Assembly: GCA_003956705.1 (NCBI GenBank)
Contig: QZCP01000001.1
Location: 307,179 to 371,178, forward strand
Source of the DNA: Brevipalpus yothersi
Lineage: Eukaryota; Arthropoda; Arachnida; Trombidiformes; Tenuipalpidae
Length of the DNA stretch: 64,000 nt
Direction of reading: 5' to 3'
In this document: one piece after another, positions 37,951 to 49,597 of the stretch
How positions within the stretch are numbered: the stretch's first letter is position 1
How the letters are laid out: each line of letters opens with the position of its first letter
Translations under genes and position numbers: made by a program
The notes under the pieces: model-generated
What the model was told of the DNA's origin: nothing
Seen by the model: the letters and a program-made list of their open reading frames with translations, nothing else
Database searches by the model: none

Positions 37951-38628
37951 CTCCCAAAAAAGATCTGATCATTTAACATGAAACAAAAACCAGAATCAGG
38001 CAAATTTTTCCGATAAGTCTAAAGATTTAAACTCGTCAAATCTGGGGATTCACATCCTGAAGGATGCTGTGACAAAAAAAAGGTCCCTCATCATTAAAAA
38101 ACAGTGCCAATACAAGTGGTAGAAGTTCCACCTTAATTAAAATCCAATTCTTATTGAAAGGGCGATTATGAATTTTTGATACTCTTTTTCATATCTTTTT
38201 TGATCAGAAAAAAACCTTACAATCTTTTTCCAAGGCAAAAATGAGAGCTTGAGTAGATCAATCGAATTTTTCCTCAAGGACTTCAAATCCGGAAAGATTT
38301 ACTTTTACTAAGCATTCAATTTTGGCTGAATGGGCAATGAAATAAATCGTGTAAATCTGCTATAAATTTTCTTCAGGAGGATCTGAGGTCCGAATATCAA
38401 GGAATAGCCTGATGGGATAGAGCAATTGATTCGTGAATATTTTATTATTAAAATATATTTTATTATTTGAGGCTAGCTTGACGAATCTCCCTCTTTTCTC
38501 TCACTCAATCTTTCCCACCATTAATTTGATCCTTGAGAGAATCGTGTTCATAATTATTGAGGAGATTTCGGCAACTTTGAGACGTATCTAGTTGCTTTTT
38601 AGTTGACATTGCATCGAAGACATAACTA
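37951..38628. other. Intergenic, convergent 3' ends
   Basis: AT-rich sequence between convergent cluster gene 2 (+) and the minus-strand module-ePHD gene. No coding signal seen. Confidence 0.5.
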
Positions 38629-40953
38629 TTATAAATCCTCCCAAATCCAGGATCCAGAAAGAATTTCTTCATCTTCATCTCTTGTTGACATGAATCGCCT
38701 AATTTTAATAGGGTTTTCAGCCCATCTGAGTCTGATAGCTGCGGGAAAAGACATCTTATATTAAATACCTTGAATCTAACAAGCTTAACTCACCCTCTTT
38801 TCGTAATTTATCACACACTTCCCACAGTTCCGAATATTCAATGGGGTCTCTGTCCCCACAGCGTTGACACCAGAAATTAGATGTGTCTCTCATTGATAAG
38901 GGCTCGTTCAAACAAGTCGCATGGAATATTAAGCCGCAACAACGGGCTCTCATAGAGCCTTGAGGAACTGGATCAATTTCCACCTCCAACTCCTTTAAGC
39001 AAAGGGCACATTCTCTATCAATTAGCCAAAGATGGCGGCTTGGCCAATGATTTGAACAATAGACGCTTTCGAAGAGAAAAAATTATCCTCAAAATTGAAT
39101 TACAAAAATACGCGTAGTTCTTACTCATGGTGATTGTTGAATCGAGAAAAAATTCCATTATTGAGGCCACACGGATAGTGAAATTTGATTTCACATGAAG
39201 GTTCGCAGCAATTTGAAGCAGCCCCCAGCTCGTTACAAAATGTACATCTAAATTGCTCAGCACGCTCAATTTCTCTCAGAATATCACCTTTTAGATAGCC
39301 AGATATTTCTTTTCCATCTCCATTCTCTACCAGTTTTGCAGCAAATAAAAGGCAGAAGTGATGAACAACCATATCACCTAATTGGAACTTTTGTCCAAGA
39401 CGCCATTCATTATGAGTTGAAGATCGACAGATGGAACATTTCTTTGGAATAAATAGAATACTTTCCACATTGATGTATCTAAAAGTAAGATGGATTTCAT
39501 TTGAGTTTTTGGTTTTTTCGTAGAATAAATTCTCTTTTTCTTGATCTAAAACTTACTCTCCTGGTATGTGAATGCCTAGTCTTTGAATTTCTGTGAAATT
39601 TTCTCCCTTACACTTGGCTAAAGGAAATTTAGAGAAGTGATCAGTTTGGGAAAGTATTTCCTTCTGCAAACAATTTCGATGAACAAGGGAGTGGCAACAC
39701 GGTGTTTTGATGAAAGCTATCTCTCCCCAGCCCCTTTCACTATCCACAGCGGAAGAACAGAGACATCGAGGGTTTGCGGATCATGCTGACAACTCTGAAC
39801 TTCGCCATGTTTAGAGCAATACGCTCTAGAAAGAAATCAGATTAGCAATAATTCTCTGCCCTCATCAAAATTCATCTTACTCGTATTGATCCATCTTGAA
39901 TTGAGAGAAGATATTATTATCAACCCCACAACGGTAGTGGAATGGAACGTCACAACCTCTATAGCATCTGGATGCAGCACCCATTTTATGGCAGAATACA
40001 CATATTACCCTCTCGGAAAGCCTCACTGCTCTCATGATATCACCTTTCAAATAACCAAATATTCCATCTTCTTCGTGCCCTTTTCGTTTCAAATTCTGTG
40101 CAAATAAAAGACAGAAGTAATGCACAACTAATTCATCGAAATGATACTTTGGCCCGAGCCGCTGGACATCATCAACTGTAGAGTGACACAAAACACAATC
40201 TTCCGATAAAGTGATGAATGGAGAACTCTTTCGATCCTGCCTTCCTTCTTTGGCAATCATTTGTGGTTGAAATAGTCCAGGGTTTCGACTTGGGTTTCCA
40301 CAACTCTCCTGGAGGTCAATCCCAGTTTGCGATTCTAATTGCAGGATCTCTTCGGAGTCTAAAGCCAAAAGATCCGTCGAATTTTGTTCTTTCAGGATCA
40401 TTGTGAGCAAACTTGCCAAAATTTCAGAGGCAAGTTTTCTCATCAGTTCTTCATTGGAATTGAACGCAATATACTTGAAAAATTCATATAGTTTGAAAGA
40501 ATGATTTTTCAGATAATGATTGATTAGATCATCGATTCTTTCACAGAAAACACATTCACATTTACTGCACTCATCCAAACGAATTTCTCGCAGAGTGGCC
40601 GGAAGGCGATTATCAGCTTTTCGTCTTACTAAAAACTTGATCAAGAAGTTGGTTCCATGATTTGAAGAAGAATCATTGTAACACAAGCAGAAATAACTTC
40701 TTTCACCACTTTGTTTGTAATCTTTGGTGCTCAAAAGGAAGTAATATTTGCGACCAAATTCAATGAAAAATCGAACTACTCTCACCTGTAGCTGATAGGT
40801 TAGAAATGCTGGATCAAAAATTAAAGGAAATTGATCAATCATTGACATCTTGAACCGTTGAAAGAGTCACCGTTTGGGGTCACATCTCTAGCGAGAGAAA
40901 TGGAAACATTTTTCACCTGATAGCAGATACTCACCAGATTTCTCAGGGTCCAT
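38629..40953 (-). pseudogene. Novel module fused to double ePHD-RING block, with one frameshift
   Basis: Exons, 5' to 3': 40953-40935 (19 nt), 40778-39881, 39825-39557, 39478-39125, 39065-38794, 38738-38629. The N-terminal about 150 residues are the unrecognised module shared with the genes at 52 and 58 kb (FFIEFGRKYYF, YFCLCYN, FLIKFLVRRK, HYLKNHSFKLYEFF). Then come an ePHD (CVLC; ELVVHYFCLLFAQNL; CVFCHKMGAAS; FHYRCG), a RING-like exon, a second ePHD (CSIC; MVVHHFCLLFAAKL; CTFCNELGAASNCC) and a second RING-like exon (CALC; ARCCGLIFHATC; CQRC). Exon 3 (269 nt) is out of frame by one base between YCSKHGEVQSCQHD and CLCSSAVDSE. All other junctions keep phase. Either a single-base indel has killed the gene or the assembly has an error there; otherwise it looks functional. 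The exon-2 acceptor at 40779-40780 was chosen for frame. Confidence 0.7.
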
Positions 40954-41053
40954 CCTTGTAGAACAAATGAATTTGATACAATAGTAATACGAGTTGAGAC
41001 TCAAACCGATCTGTCACAAGAGAAGACACTGTGAGTGCAATCGAAATCTTGGA

Positions 41054-41082
41054 GTGTTTATATATTGTGAAATCCCGCCCTC
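41054..41082 (-). promoter_or_regulatory. Shared TGAGGG/TATA core promoter, module gene 1
   Basis: On the minus strand, TGAGGG is followed about 15 bp later by TATATAAA, roughly 105 bp upstream of the ATG at 40953. The same pair occurs at the same distance before the genes at 52 and 58 kb. Confidence 0.5.
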
Positions 41083-42931
41083 AGATATTTGAGTCATAGT
41101 TCCCATAAAGATATCCTATGAGAAATTTATGAGTAATACACTTTAGCTATCAGTCTAGCATCTTCCAGAAGTGGAAGATTATATCATTTGTTCAGGAGAG
41201 GTTTGAACAAAAACTAGACAAGAATGAGATGTATATGGATTTAGCTTCTCATGATTAAGGTTTTGAGTTTTTGAAAATAAACCAAAATGCAACTCGATGT
41301 TCACGTTTTATTCCTCGAATCATGAGGATTGCAACAAGTTCAAAGTCTTGGAAACAACACAAAACTGCAATTCTTCAACTGCCAACCTCTTCAATTCAAC
41401 ATCGTTAATAATAACGTTAAGCAACACTCGAGAGCTCCAGGTTTTATTGTTTTTCGATTTAACAGCTAGATTGTATCATTCAGTTTGGCTAGAAATCTCT
41501 CCCCAAGTCAACCGTAGAAATACATAAATATTTGATAATTTGAGATGAGTAAAAAATTTTCACACCTACATAGATACAGGGCTGGAATTCTCCTGTAAAA
41601 TAATCATCTTCCACAAGGCATATCCAATTGTAGATCTCGAGGATGCTGTGTGACTCTGTGTGACAGCCATGAGCTCTCATTCACTACCACTCGATGATGA
41701 ATCACCATCAAACTCTTCTTGTATCAAATTGAGATTACCTTTTATCATTTTTTCACTGATGATTAGGCATCATTCATTAGGTCTTTTACTTCGTGGAGGA
41801 TGAGAAAAGTTGCCAAGATGAATAATTGAGTCAATATTCAGTCGACTTTTTCCATTGCATTCTAATGCTGCAATTGATCTAGTCATTACGTCTCTAATCC
41901 ATCTGAATCTCGAAGCCAACAATTGTTAGAGTTTAATTTTTCAATTCATGATCACAGGCTTCATTCTATCAAGAATTCGTTCTGCTGTTGTCTACAAATT
42001 CGTGTGCTCATAGCCTCCTGTTGAACTTCACCCATTATATTTTTGACAATGTATTTTTTTGAAATGTAGTTGTGGGATAGAAGGCTTGAAATCATCACAA
42101 AGTTCTCTTGCGTATTCGCAAGAAGCTAGTGAGTGCCTACTTTCAAGGGTAGAAAATGTTGAAGAGAAAATATCGTTTATGCGGAGCTCTTAGCTTCATG
42201 AATATTTACTATCTGATCGAATTGCAAAGCATCATCTCACAAAGGCATCATAAATTGACGCACAAAAAGTCGAGTTAGTTGATAGGAGATCAAGAACGGC
42301 CACAATAAAAGCCACTGAAGATCACCATGAAACTTGATATCCTCAGATCGATCGTTCATGAGAGATATAGCTGTTTTAATAAAGCTATCGTTATTAAGAG
42401 AAGAATGTACTCAAGCGATAGAATGAGTTCAGATTCATTATGTTTTTCAACCCTTTTTCACAATCTCATGACGTGGCTAATTCAGGTCACTTGTGCACAA
42501 ATGTTGTACTCCTCAAAACATCAACTGCTACAAGAACGATGATGGTGGTGATACTCTCGAAGCTACCTAAAGCTCATAATTTTCTTCTCACAAAGATGTA
42601 AAATGAGATCAGTGATAATTATGAAATGAGTGTAATATTCAAGCCCCTCTCCATTCTTTCCATAGCATTGTTTTTGAAAATCTATCTCATTTTCCATGAG
42701 TTTTAATACACTGAATATCACTTTGTCTGTTTGATCCGAACTATTTTCTATCAATCTAGTGCCACAAATGAAAATTAGTGATTTCGATCAGTAAGAAAGC
42801 TTTACGGAGTTTCCCACAGCTCGATAACTCTATGTTAAAAAAATAAACAAAATTCATCGTTCTCAGCAGATCTATTGATAATTATCTCATAAATAACTGA
42901 GGTCATTACTCTCTCATCTTCGAGCCAGACA

Positions 42932-42942
42932 GATTGCATCAT
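42932..42942 (+). promoter_or_regulatory. Shared cluster motif GATTGCATCAT, gene 3
   Basis: Same 11-mer as at 32101 and 46923; here 420 bp before the ATG at 43352. Confidence 0.35.
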
Positions 42943-43351
42943 TTACTGTTATATCAGCTCCCTCAAGTGAGCGAAACAGTTTCCGTTCTTACCATTTACG
43001 GGACTTTGATTGGAAAGCTTACAACTTGGTGATGATCTTTCGCTGTTTCTAATTTGCTTCATGATTTGTGAGCATCCATTTTCTTCGATATTATCTACTC
43101 ATGTGTGTTTTATCAGAAACGATATGGACTGCCCAACTGCTAGATTTTGGACTCAGTTTAGCTTGCGTTTCTTTTCCTACTCTCCCAGCTAGTTGCGTGC
43201 GATAGCAACCAACACTGGAGCTCAATCGAAACAAGTTGGGTGTGTAGCGGATGCTGGCCAAGCTATTCACATTCCAAATAATCAATTGTGATATATCTCG
43301 CATTTTGTTCTCACATTATTCAGGTGTATTTTGATGTTTTTTCATCAAAGC

Positions 43352-45706
43352 ATGTCTGGATCAAAGTTACAGTTGCACAAGGAGGAAACTTGTCATCTGT
43401 GTTTATCAGCCAATGCTGATGAGAATCGTTTCGGACCAAAGTATAAACTAGGAAATTTAGTTGTACACTACTTTTGCCTTTTATTTGCCTGTGGATTAGT
43501 GGAAAAGGGAAGCCAGGATGATGGAATACTTGGCTTCATGAAAAAAGATATTATCAAAGAGATTGAACGTGCCGAACTTTTGAAATGTGTTTTCTGTGGT
43601 AAAAAGGGTGCCGCTTCTGGATGTTGTGTTCGCGAATGTAAACTTACTTACCACTTCATCTGTGGACTTGACAACGATATACTTTTCCAATTCAAGAGTC
43701 CTGATTATCCGTAAGATGAACGCTGACGTCATTTTGATCTCTAGTAATCATTTTTTCTTATCAGTTCATTTTGCTCTGAGCATCGACCAATCCAGGATTT
43801 CACGAGGTTTATTCGAGACGAATATGAATGTCCACTTTGTTCCAGATACGTCCAGCTTCATGTGGATCCAAGAGGACTAACTTTCATCAAAGCACCTTGT
43901 TGTAATTCGCTTATTCATCGAAACTGTTTACAAAAATATGCATCTACCAAAACTATTGATACCTTCAATTGTCCTGCCTGTGAGGATCGGCAGAGAAAAT
44001 TCCTCCCAGAAATGCAAGATTTTGGCATTTACATTCCTGAAAAGTGAGTTTATGAATTTTGTGGGCAGATCTAGAAACTTCCCATCGGTAACTCGATAAT
44101 GATAATCTCTTCTTACAGAGTTGGAACAAAAAAATCACAAGACATTGTACTGAAATCAGAAGAATGCGATCTATGTGGCACAGCAATCCACGATGTACTA
44201 CGTCTTGGGCCAAAATTTCAAATTGACGAGCTAAATATGCACCGTTTTTGTTATTATTTTGCCTATGATCTAAGCCATAAAGGTAAAAGAAAATCAGGAC
44301 ACTCCAAAAAAGACATTGAAGATGCGATTGATGGTGCTAAAGAGCAGGAATGTGTTTTCTGTAAGGAGTTTGCTGCCTCGAATTGCTGTGTGCCTAAATG
44401 TACAGTTTCATATCACTACCCTTGTGGTCTTGAGAATGGGGTTCTCTCACAATTCAAAAGTCATCGATACAAGTGAGAACCATTCTACTTATTTTGTTTG
44501 AATAGAAAACTTATAATGGCTCTTATTTTCCTCAGTACTTATTGTTTCGAGCATCGCCCTCGTCAGATGGATACAGAGAACCTTCTCAAACAGGATGTGA
44601 GGTGTTCTATTTGCTTCAGAAAATTAGAAGTTGGCCCATTCTGTGTAAAATTTTTGAAAGCTCCTTGTTGTAAATGCATATTTCATCGCTTATGTTTGCA
44701 AAAACGTGCATCAATTAAAGATAAATCAACTTTCCGCTGCTTATGTAAAGATAGAAAACTTTTCATCCCAGAAATGCTTGAGTTTGGTTTATTTATTCCT
44801 GAAACGTAAGTTTTCATGCATCCGTATGGAAATATCCCTTTCAATTAGTCTATTTTTTTCAGTGAAACTCACATAGAGCTCAGGGATGAGGGCCAGAGTA
44901 CATCGACTCTTTCTAAAAGATATGCAAATCAAAAGCAAGACAACTCCTCATCTGATGATTTGAGTAGTTCAACTGAAATGGATATAAACTGTGATACTGA
45001 TATGAGACGATCTAGTTCACAAAAAAGTGCACGTGGATCGGATAGTACCATTCACAGCTCTTTTAACATCGATATTTCATCTGATTCAGAAATGTCTAAT
45101 GTATCTGTATCTATTGAAGAATCTACTGATAGTGAACATTTTTCCAAAAGAGCGGCGAGTCAGAATACTTCGTTAAGCCCAATCAACGTTGATCAAGTTG
45201 TGAATCCCAGTTATTATATACGTAAAACTATCATCGAAATGATTGATGATGTTCCCAATACTGCTCAATCAGATGAAGAGAGCCCTGTTGGAAGCTCCAA
45301 AATTGATAGAGATAAGCTAAAAGCTGTGAAAATAGAGAATATCGCTGGTCCCTCATGCAGTAGTACCCAAAATAAAAGAAGTGCTTCTTGTATTCCTCTC
45401 AAAACGGAAGAAGATGAAGGAATCAAGTTTCTTAGAAAGGTTGAGAATTCTAGGGAAGAGCCATATAAAATAGCTATCAAAAGGGCTCGAAAAATGCTAC
45501 CAAATGCTTTTGTTCAACCCAATGGTCGAGTTCATACTAAGATTTGTAAAGTTTGTGGCTATTTTACTTACGCTGAGGGACCAAGTTCTTATGATCATGA
45601 ACGAAGCCATCACCGTTCCCTGATGGATACTAGTGGAGATCTGTTTGAAGAGGAAGAATTGCGAGAAAATGTGGCTGTTCTAATAATGGCTCGACAGATT
45701 CTCTAA
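43352..45706 (+). CDS. G2E3/PHF7-like protein with duplicated ePHD-RING block (cluster gene 3)
   Basis: Exons 43352-43710, 43765-44043, 44119-44472, 44536-44805, 44863-45706; all introns phase 2; 701 aa. An in-frame ATG also exists at 43334, but 43352 gives an N-terminus like its paralogues (MSGSKLQLHKEETCHLC). ePHD 1 is canonical (CHLC; LVVHYFCLLFACGL; GILGFMKKDI; CVFCGKKGAASGCC). RING-like 1 has CPLC and APCCNSLIHRNCLQKYAS. ePHD 2 is shortened in the middle (HRFCYYFAYDL; CVFCKEFAASNCC). RING-like 2 has CSIC and APCCKCIFHRLCLQKRAS. A Ser/Asp-rich linker leads to the CxxC-H-H finger near residue 647 (ICKVCGYFTYAEGPSSYDH) and a conserved LMDTSGDLFEEEELRE tail. Chromatin or ubiquitin function is inferred from G2E3/PHF7 similarity. 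Confidence 0.85.
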
Positions 45707-46858
45707 CCTCATTGATCTTGTCAGGTTTTGGCGGTGAGATAGTCTCATCGACCAAGATAACCGAAACAGTACTTATCTACCCATGTAATACGTAATCATT
45801 CACTGTATGTTCCCATTTTGTTTTTATAACCATAATGAGACTCAATAATCTCGGAACCAAAGCGACCAAGTATTTTCTATCGAATATCCACAAGTTTTTG
45901 AAAAGGTTGTCCTCTATACTCACATGATATGAACAAAACTGGAGATGTGTAAAATTCCATGTTATAAAATCAACTATTCTTCCAAAACACAACAATCTCT
46001 CGCGGAGAGATCAAATTTAAATCATTAGCTACGAAATACAGGTAGGTTAAGATTTTGAGCTCATCTGAGTCGATTCATGCCAAATCGAATTCGAATGAAC
46101 GTATAACGGGCACTTTCACATTCATTGTCAAACCTCACATTGTCAGTGATGAATTGTACACCTATTCTGGGCAGAATTATGTATTTTGAATGAGAAAGCT
46201 CTCTCAGCGAACTCTAAACATTTCTAAATGAAGAAATATATCAAATGAATTTAAGTAAATCATCACTAAAATATGTATTTCAACTCTTGGTTGAAATCTT
46301 GTATCTCGAGGTCCACTACCGTACTGCTGAAAACTCGTTCTGCTGGCATTGAGACATTCTGACTTCAGCTCCATAACGAATAACCGATTTAAACTAATCA
46401 AGTTGAATAAATCTCATTTCTCAACAGGCAATGATGCTGGATGGAGAAGTTTTATCTCATTACATTCATAGGATGCAACTCTTCTGGCTTTTCCGGTGAC
46501 AAAATGCTCATGCGGCCAAATCAAGTGAGCGATTCTGGTTAAAAAGACTCCTCTTTACCCACCTAATTTCATTTGATTGCTGGTCTTCTGCTTCATCACC
46601 TCATTTTTTCCTTCATTCTCAAATTACACTTGTGCAACACATTTACACATTTTTGTATTTATTTATTGTTTAACGTGATCACCGAAAGAAGTAAGTCACC
46701 ATCGAGTGAAAGTGATACCCAGAGAATCGAAATTTTCAACAGCTTTGGGGTATAAATTTATTTGTAGTTTATCCACCCATATAGTTGTGTATGGAAAACT
46801 TATTCAATTCTTTCCTCATAGATCACATAGCTTGCTTTCCTAAAGAGTTGAGGTCATT

Positions 46859-46892
<34 letters not shown>
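46859..46892. repeat. (CT)n microsatellite
   Basis: CT run about 30 bp before the shared GATTGCATCAT motif; a shorter CT-rich stretch sits at the matching place upstream of cluster gene 3. Confidence 0.88.
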
Positions 46893-46896
<4 letters not shown>

Positions 46897-46922
46897 TCTG
46901 AATGAGACAGTTGAAATTCATT

Positions 46923-46933
46923 GATTGCATCAT
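46923..46933 (+). promoter_or_regulatory. Shared cluster motif GATTGCATCAT, gene 4
   Basis: Same 11-mer; 418 bp before the ATG at 47341, nearly the same distance as in gene 3 (420 bp). Confidence 0.35.
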
Positions 46934-47340
46934 TGAACTTTTCTGTCTACTCACATATGTGCATGTCTATTCTCGATCTTCGTTCTGCGCTTGGAATTTT
47001 AGCAGTGGCAACTTCCACCCATGTGATGTTGATCAACTTGATGGGTTGGGAGTGTTTTTCTCAGGAGATCAGCATTCTTTTTATCATTTTATGTTCTTGC
47101 TTTTTTGTCTCTGGGACAATTCTGACTGTAATTGAAATTCTTCCTGTTTTTAAGCATCAGATTTATGATCAGATGAGGTCTACTAGGCTTAGGCTAGGCT
47201 GTAGAAAGGCTACTTACCTATTATCATACATCTCTGGGTTTGTGTGTGTTTTGGTTCCTAAATTTCTCAAAAAAAGTGTAAAATTTTCGCTCTTCCTATC
47301 TCATTTAAGGACCATTTATTGAAAGGACCATCAGAGCAAG

Positions 47341-49597
47341 ATGTCAGAATCATCGACTGTCAAGAGACACGAGGAGCAAAGATATGTTTTATGTCGCTCA
47401 TCGGTCGATGATGATAGTCGTTTTGGACCGAAATACAAATTAGAAGAGCTGGTGGTACATTACTTTTGTCTTCTATTCGCCTGTGGATTAACTGAGGGCA
47501 AAAAAGAAGATGAAGGAATACTCGGTTTTTTGAAGACCGATATTATAATGGAGACCAAGCGTGCAAAGTTTCTCAAATGTGTTTTCTGCAAGGAAAATGG
47601 TGCTGCTGGTGGTTGTTGTAAATCCAAGTGCAGAGTGACGTTTCACTATCCATGTAGTCTAGATAAGGGTATTCTTTCAACATTCAAGAGCCCAAATTAC
47701 CAGTAAGACTATTGCCCCTGTCAGATTTTTAGACTCATCATTCATTTCTTCCCTTTTTAGCTCCTACTGCATTAATCATCGAGCGTTCCAAAAGTTCGAA
47801 TCACTGCCTAGAGTTGCTTCTAATTGTAAACTCTGTTCTCACCATGTGAGACCCGACTTGGACACACAGGGTCTCACTTTTATCCAAGCACCATGCTGTA
47901 AATTGCTAATCCATCGATTTTGTTTGCAAAGGAATGCATCCATCAAGAGCTTAGATACCTTCAAGTGTCCAAACTGCGAGGATCCAAAGGGAAAATTTCT
48001 TCCAGAAATGAAAAACTTTGGTATATACATTCCCAAAATGTGAGTTACAGTTGTATCTCAAGATATATGACCATCAATTCATTGTTCAGCTCATCTGAAT
48101 TTTTTCTGTCATCTCCCGACTCAAAGAATATTTCCGAACAGAGTTGGAGTGAACGAATTACAAGTTAATGTGATGGAATCGGATGAGTGTGATCTGTGTG
48201 CAACCGCAATCCACGATGAATTGCGCCTTGGACCAAAATATCAGCTTGGTGAACTAGACGTGCACTATTTCTGTCTTCTTTTTGCACATGGTCTCACTCG
48301 ATCTAGCGCTGACAGGAATGTTGGAATCTTAGGATTTTTGGCGGAAGATATCAATTATGCCATTGAAGATGCAAAAGATCGGATGTGCACCTTCTGTAAT
48401 GAAATGGGGGCTACTTCGAACTGCTGTCAATCTGGTTGCCAAGTATCGTTTCACTATCCATGTGGTCTAGAGAATGGAGTTCTCTCCCTATTCAAAAGTA
48501 ATCAATATGAGTAAGAGTCAGTTGTCATTCCTTAACTATCTTAATTGATACAAACTTGTCTTATTTAATCAGCACGTACTGTTTAGAACATCGAGCTCGC
48601 CAGAGGGATATAGACAATCTCATCAGACAACCTGGGATTAAATGTACTGTTTGCACTAGGCAGCTTGAGCCAGATCCAATGAGAATCAAATTTTTATTGA
48701 CACCTTGCTGTAGAAGAATTTTCCATCGCCTATGTTTACAAAAACGTGCTCTCAAAATGATCAAAGAAAGGTCCTCTTTCAACTGCCCCTGCAGTACCAG
48801 AAACAAGGGAATATTCATCCGAGAAATGGTGAATTTCGGGCTCTATGTACCCGGATAGTGAGTTGATTGCCATATATTCTCCTCAAAATGCTTACTTATG
48901 ATGGATTATTCTTTTTTTCAGCCAAACTTATCTTATACGAGGAGATGAGAATCAAAATACATCATCTTCTTTGGGAGAGAGTGTGGATCAAGGGCAAGAT
49001 TTTCCCATGGATGAATCAGATGATTCAACTCACGAACTGGCTCCAGACGTAGAGCTAGAGTCTGATATGACACCTTCATTCACTTCTTCAGAACCTAATC
49101 AGATGGATGACATCGATCATGGGCAAAATTATTCAAGAGATGACTTGTCAGGTGTAGAAACACCGCAAATAAATCAACTTCCATATACAGGATTCCACCC
49201 ACCCAATAGAAATTCTGAGAGAATCAATAACGGAGCTGGCTCTTCATGGAAGCATACTGATCAGAACATTGTGCCCAAAACAGAGAAAGATCAAGAAATT
49301 GAATACATCAAGAGAGTAGAAAACTCTAGAGAATGGCCTTTCCAAATAGCTGTCCGAGAAGCTAAAAGAATGCTTCCCTCAGCTTTTGTGCAACAAAATG
49401 GTCGAGTTCGAACGAAGACTTGTAAAGTATGCGGCTATTTTACCCTTGCTGAAGGCCCAAGTTCTTACGAACATCAACGGAATCAACATCGTTCTCTTAT
49501 GAGCCTGGGTGAAGATCTGTTCGAAGAGGACGAACACCGGGAAGAGGTAACAATATTGACGATGGCCCGACAAATTCTACAATTGGACCAATCTTGA
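47341..49597 (+). CDS. G2E3/PHF7-like protein with duplicated ePHD-RING block (cluster gene 4)
   Basis: Exons 47341-47702, 47761-48039, 48142-48510, 48573-48857, 48922-49597; all introns phase 2; 656 aa. Same order as cluster gene 3: ePHD (ELVVHYFCLLFACGL; CVFCKENGAAGGCC; FHYPCS), RING-like (CKLC; APCCKLLIHRFCLQRNAS; CPNC), ePHD (CDLC; ELDVHYFCLLFAHGL; CTFCNEMGATSNCC; FHYPCG), RING-like (CTVC; TPCCRRIFHRLCLQKRA). An acidic Ser-rich linker then leads to the CxxC-H-H finger near residue 597 (CKVCGYFTLAEGPSSYEH) and an LFEEDEHREE tail. In the first ePHD the opening Cys of CxxC is replaced by Tyr (RYVLC), so that zinc site may be impaired. High similarity to gene 3 implies a recent tandem duplication. 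Confidence 0.85.

Larger units (their letters stand above)
40954..43351. other. Divergent intergenic region in the PHD cluster
   Basis: About 2.4 kb between the minus-strand module gene and cluster gene 3. It holds the shared TATA/TGAGGG promoter of the former (41054-41082) and GATTGCATCAT (42932-42942) of the latter. Short frames at 41297, 42327 and 43010 (+) show no family features. Confidence 0.5.
45707..47340. other. Intergenic/promoter region of cluster gene 4
   Basis: No supported gene. It contains a CT run (46859-46892) and GATTGCATCAT at 46923-46933, in a context similar to the region upstream of cluster gene 3 (both begin with a GAGGTCATT-type string before the CT-rich part). A hydrophobic 133-codon frame at 46921-47322 overlaps this promoter region and was not accepted. 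Confidence 0.45.

Noticed and set aside
46921..47322. 133-codon plus-strand frame with two or three hydrophobic segments
   Set aside because: It overlaps the presumed promoter of cluster gene 4 and the shared motif, has no good splice or start context, and no counterpart upstream of gene 3. A short membrane-protein exon cannot be excluded.
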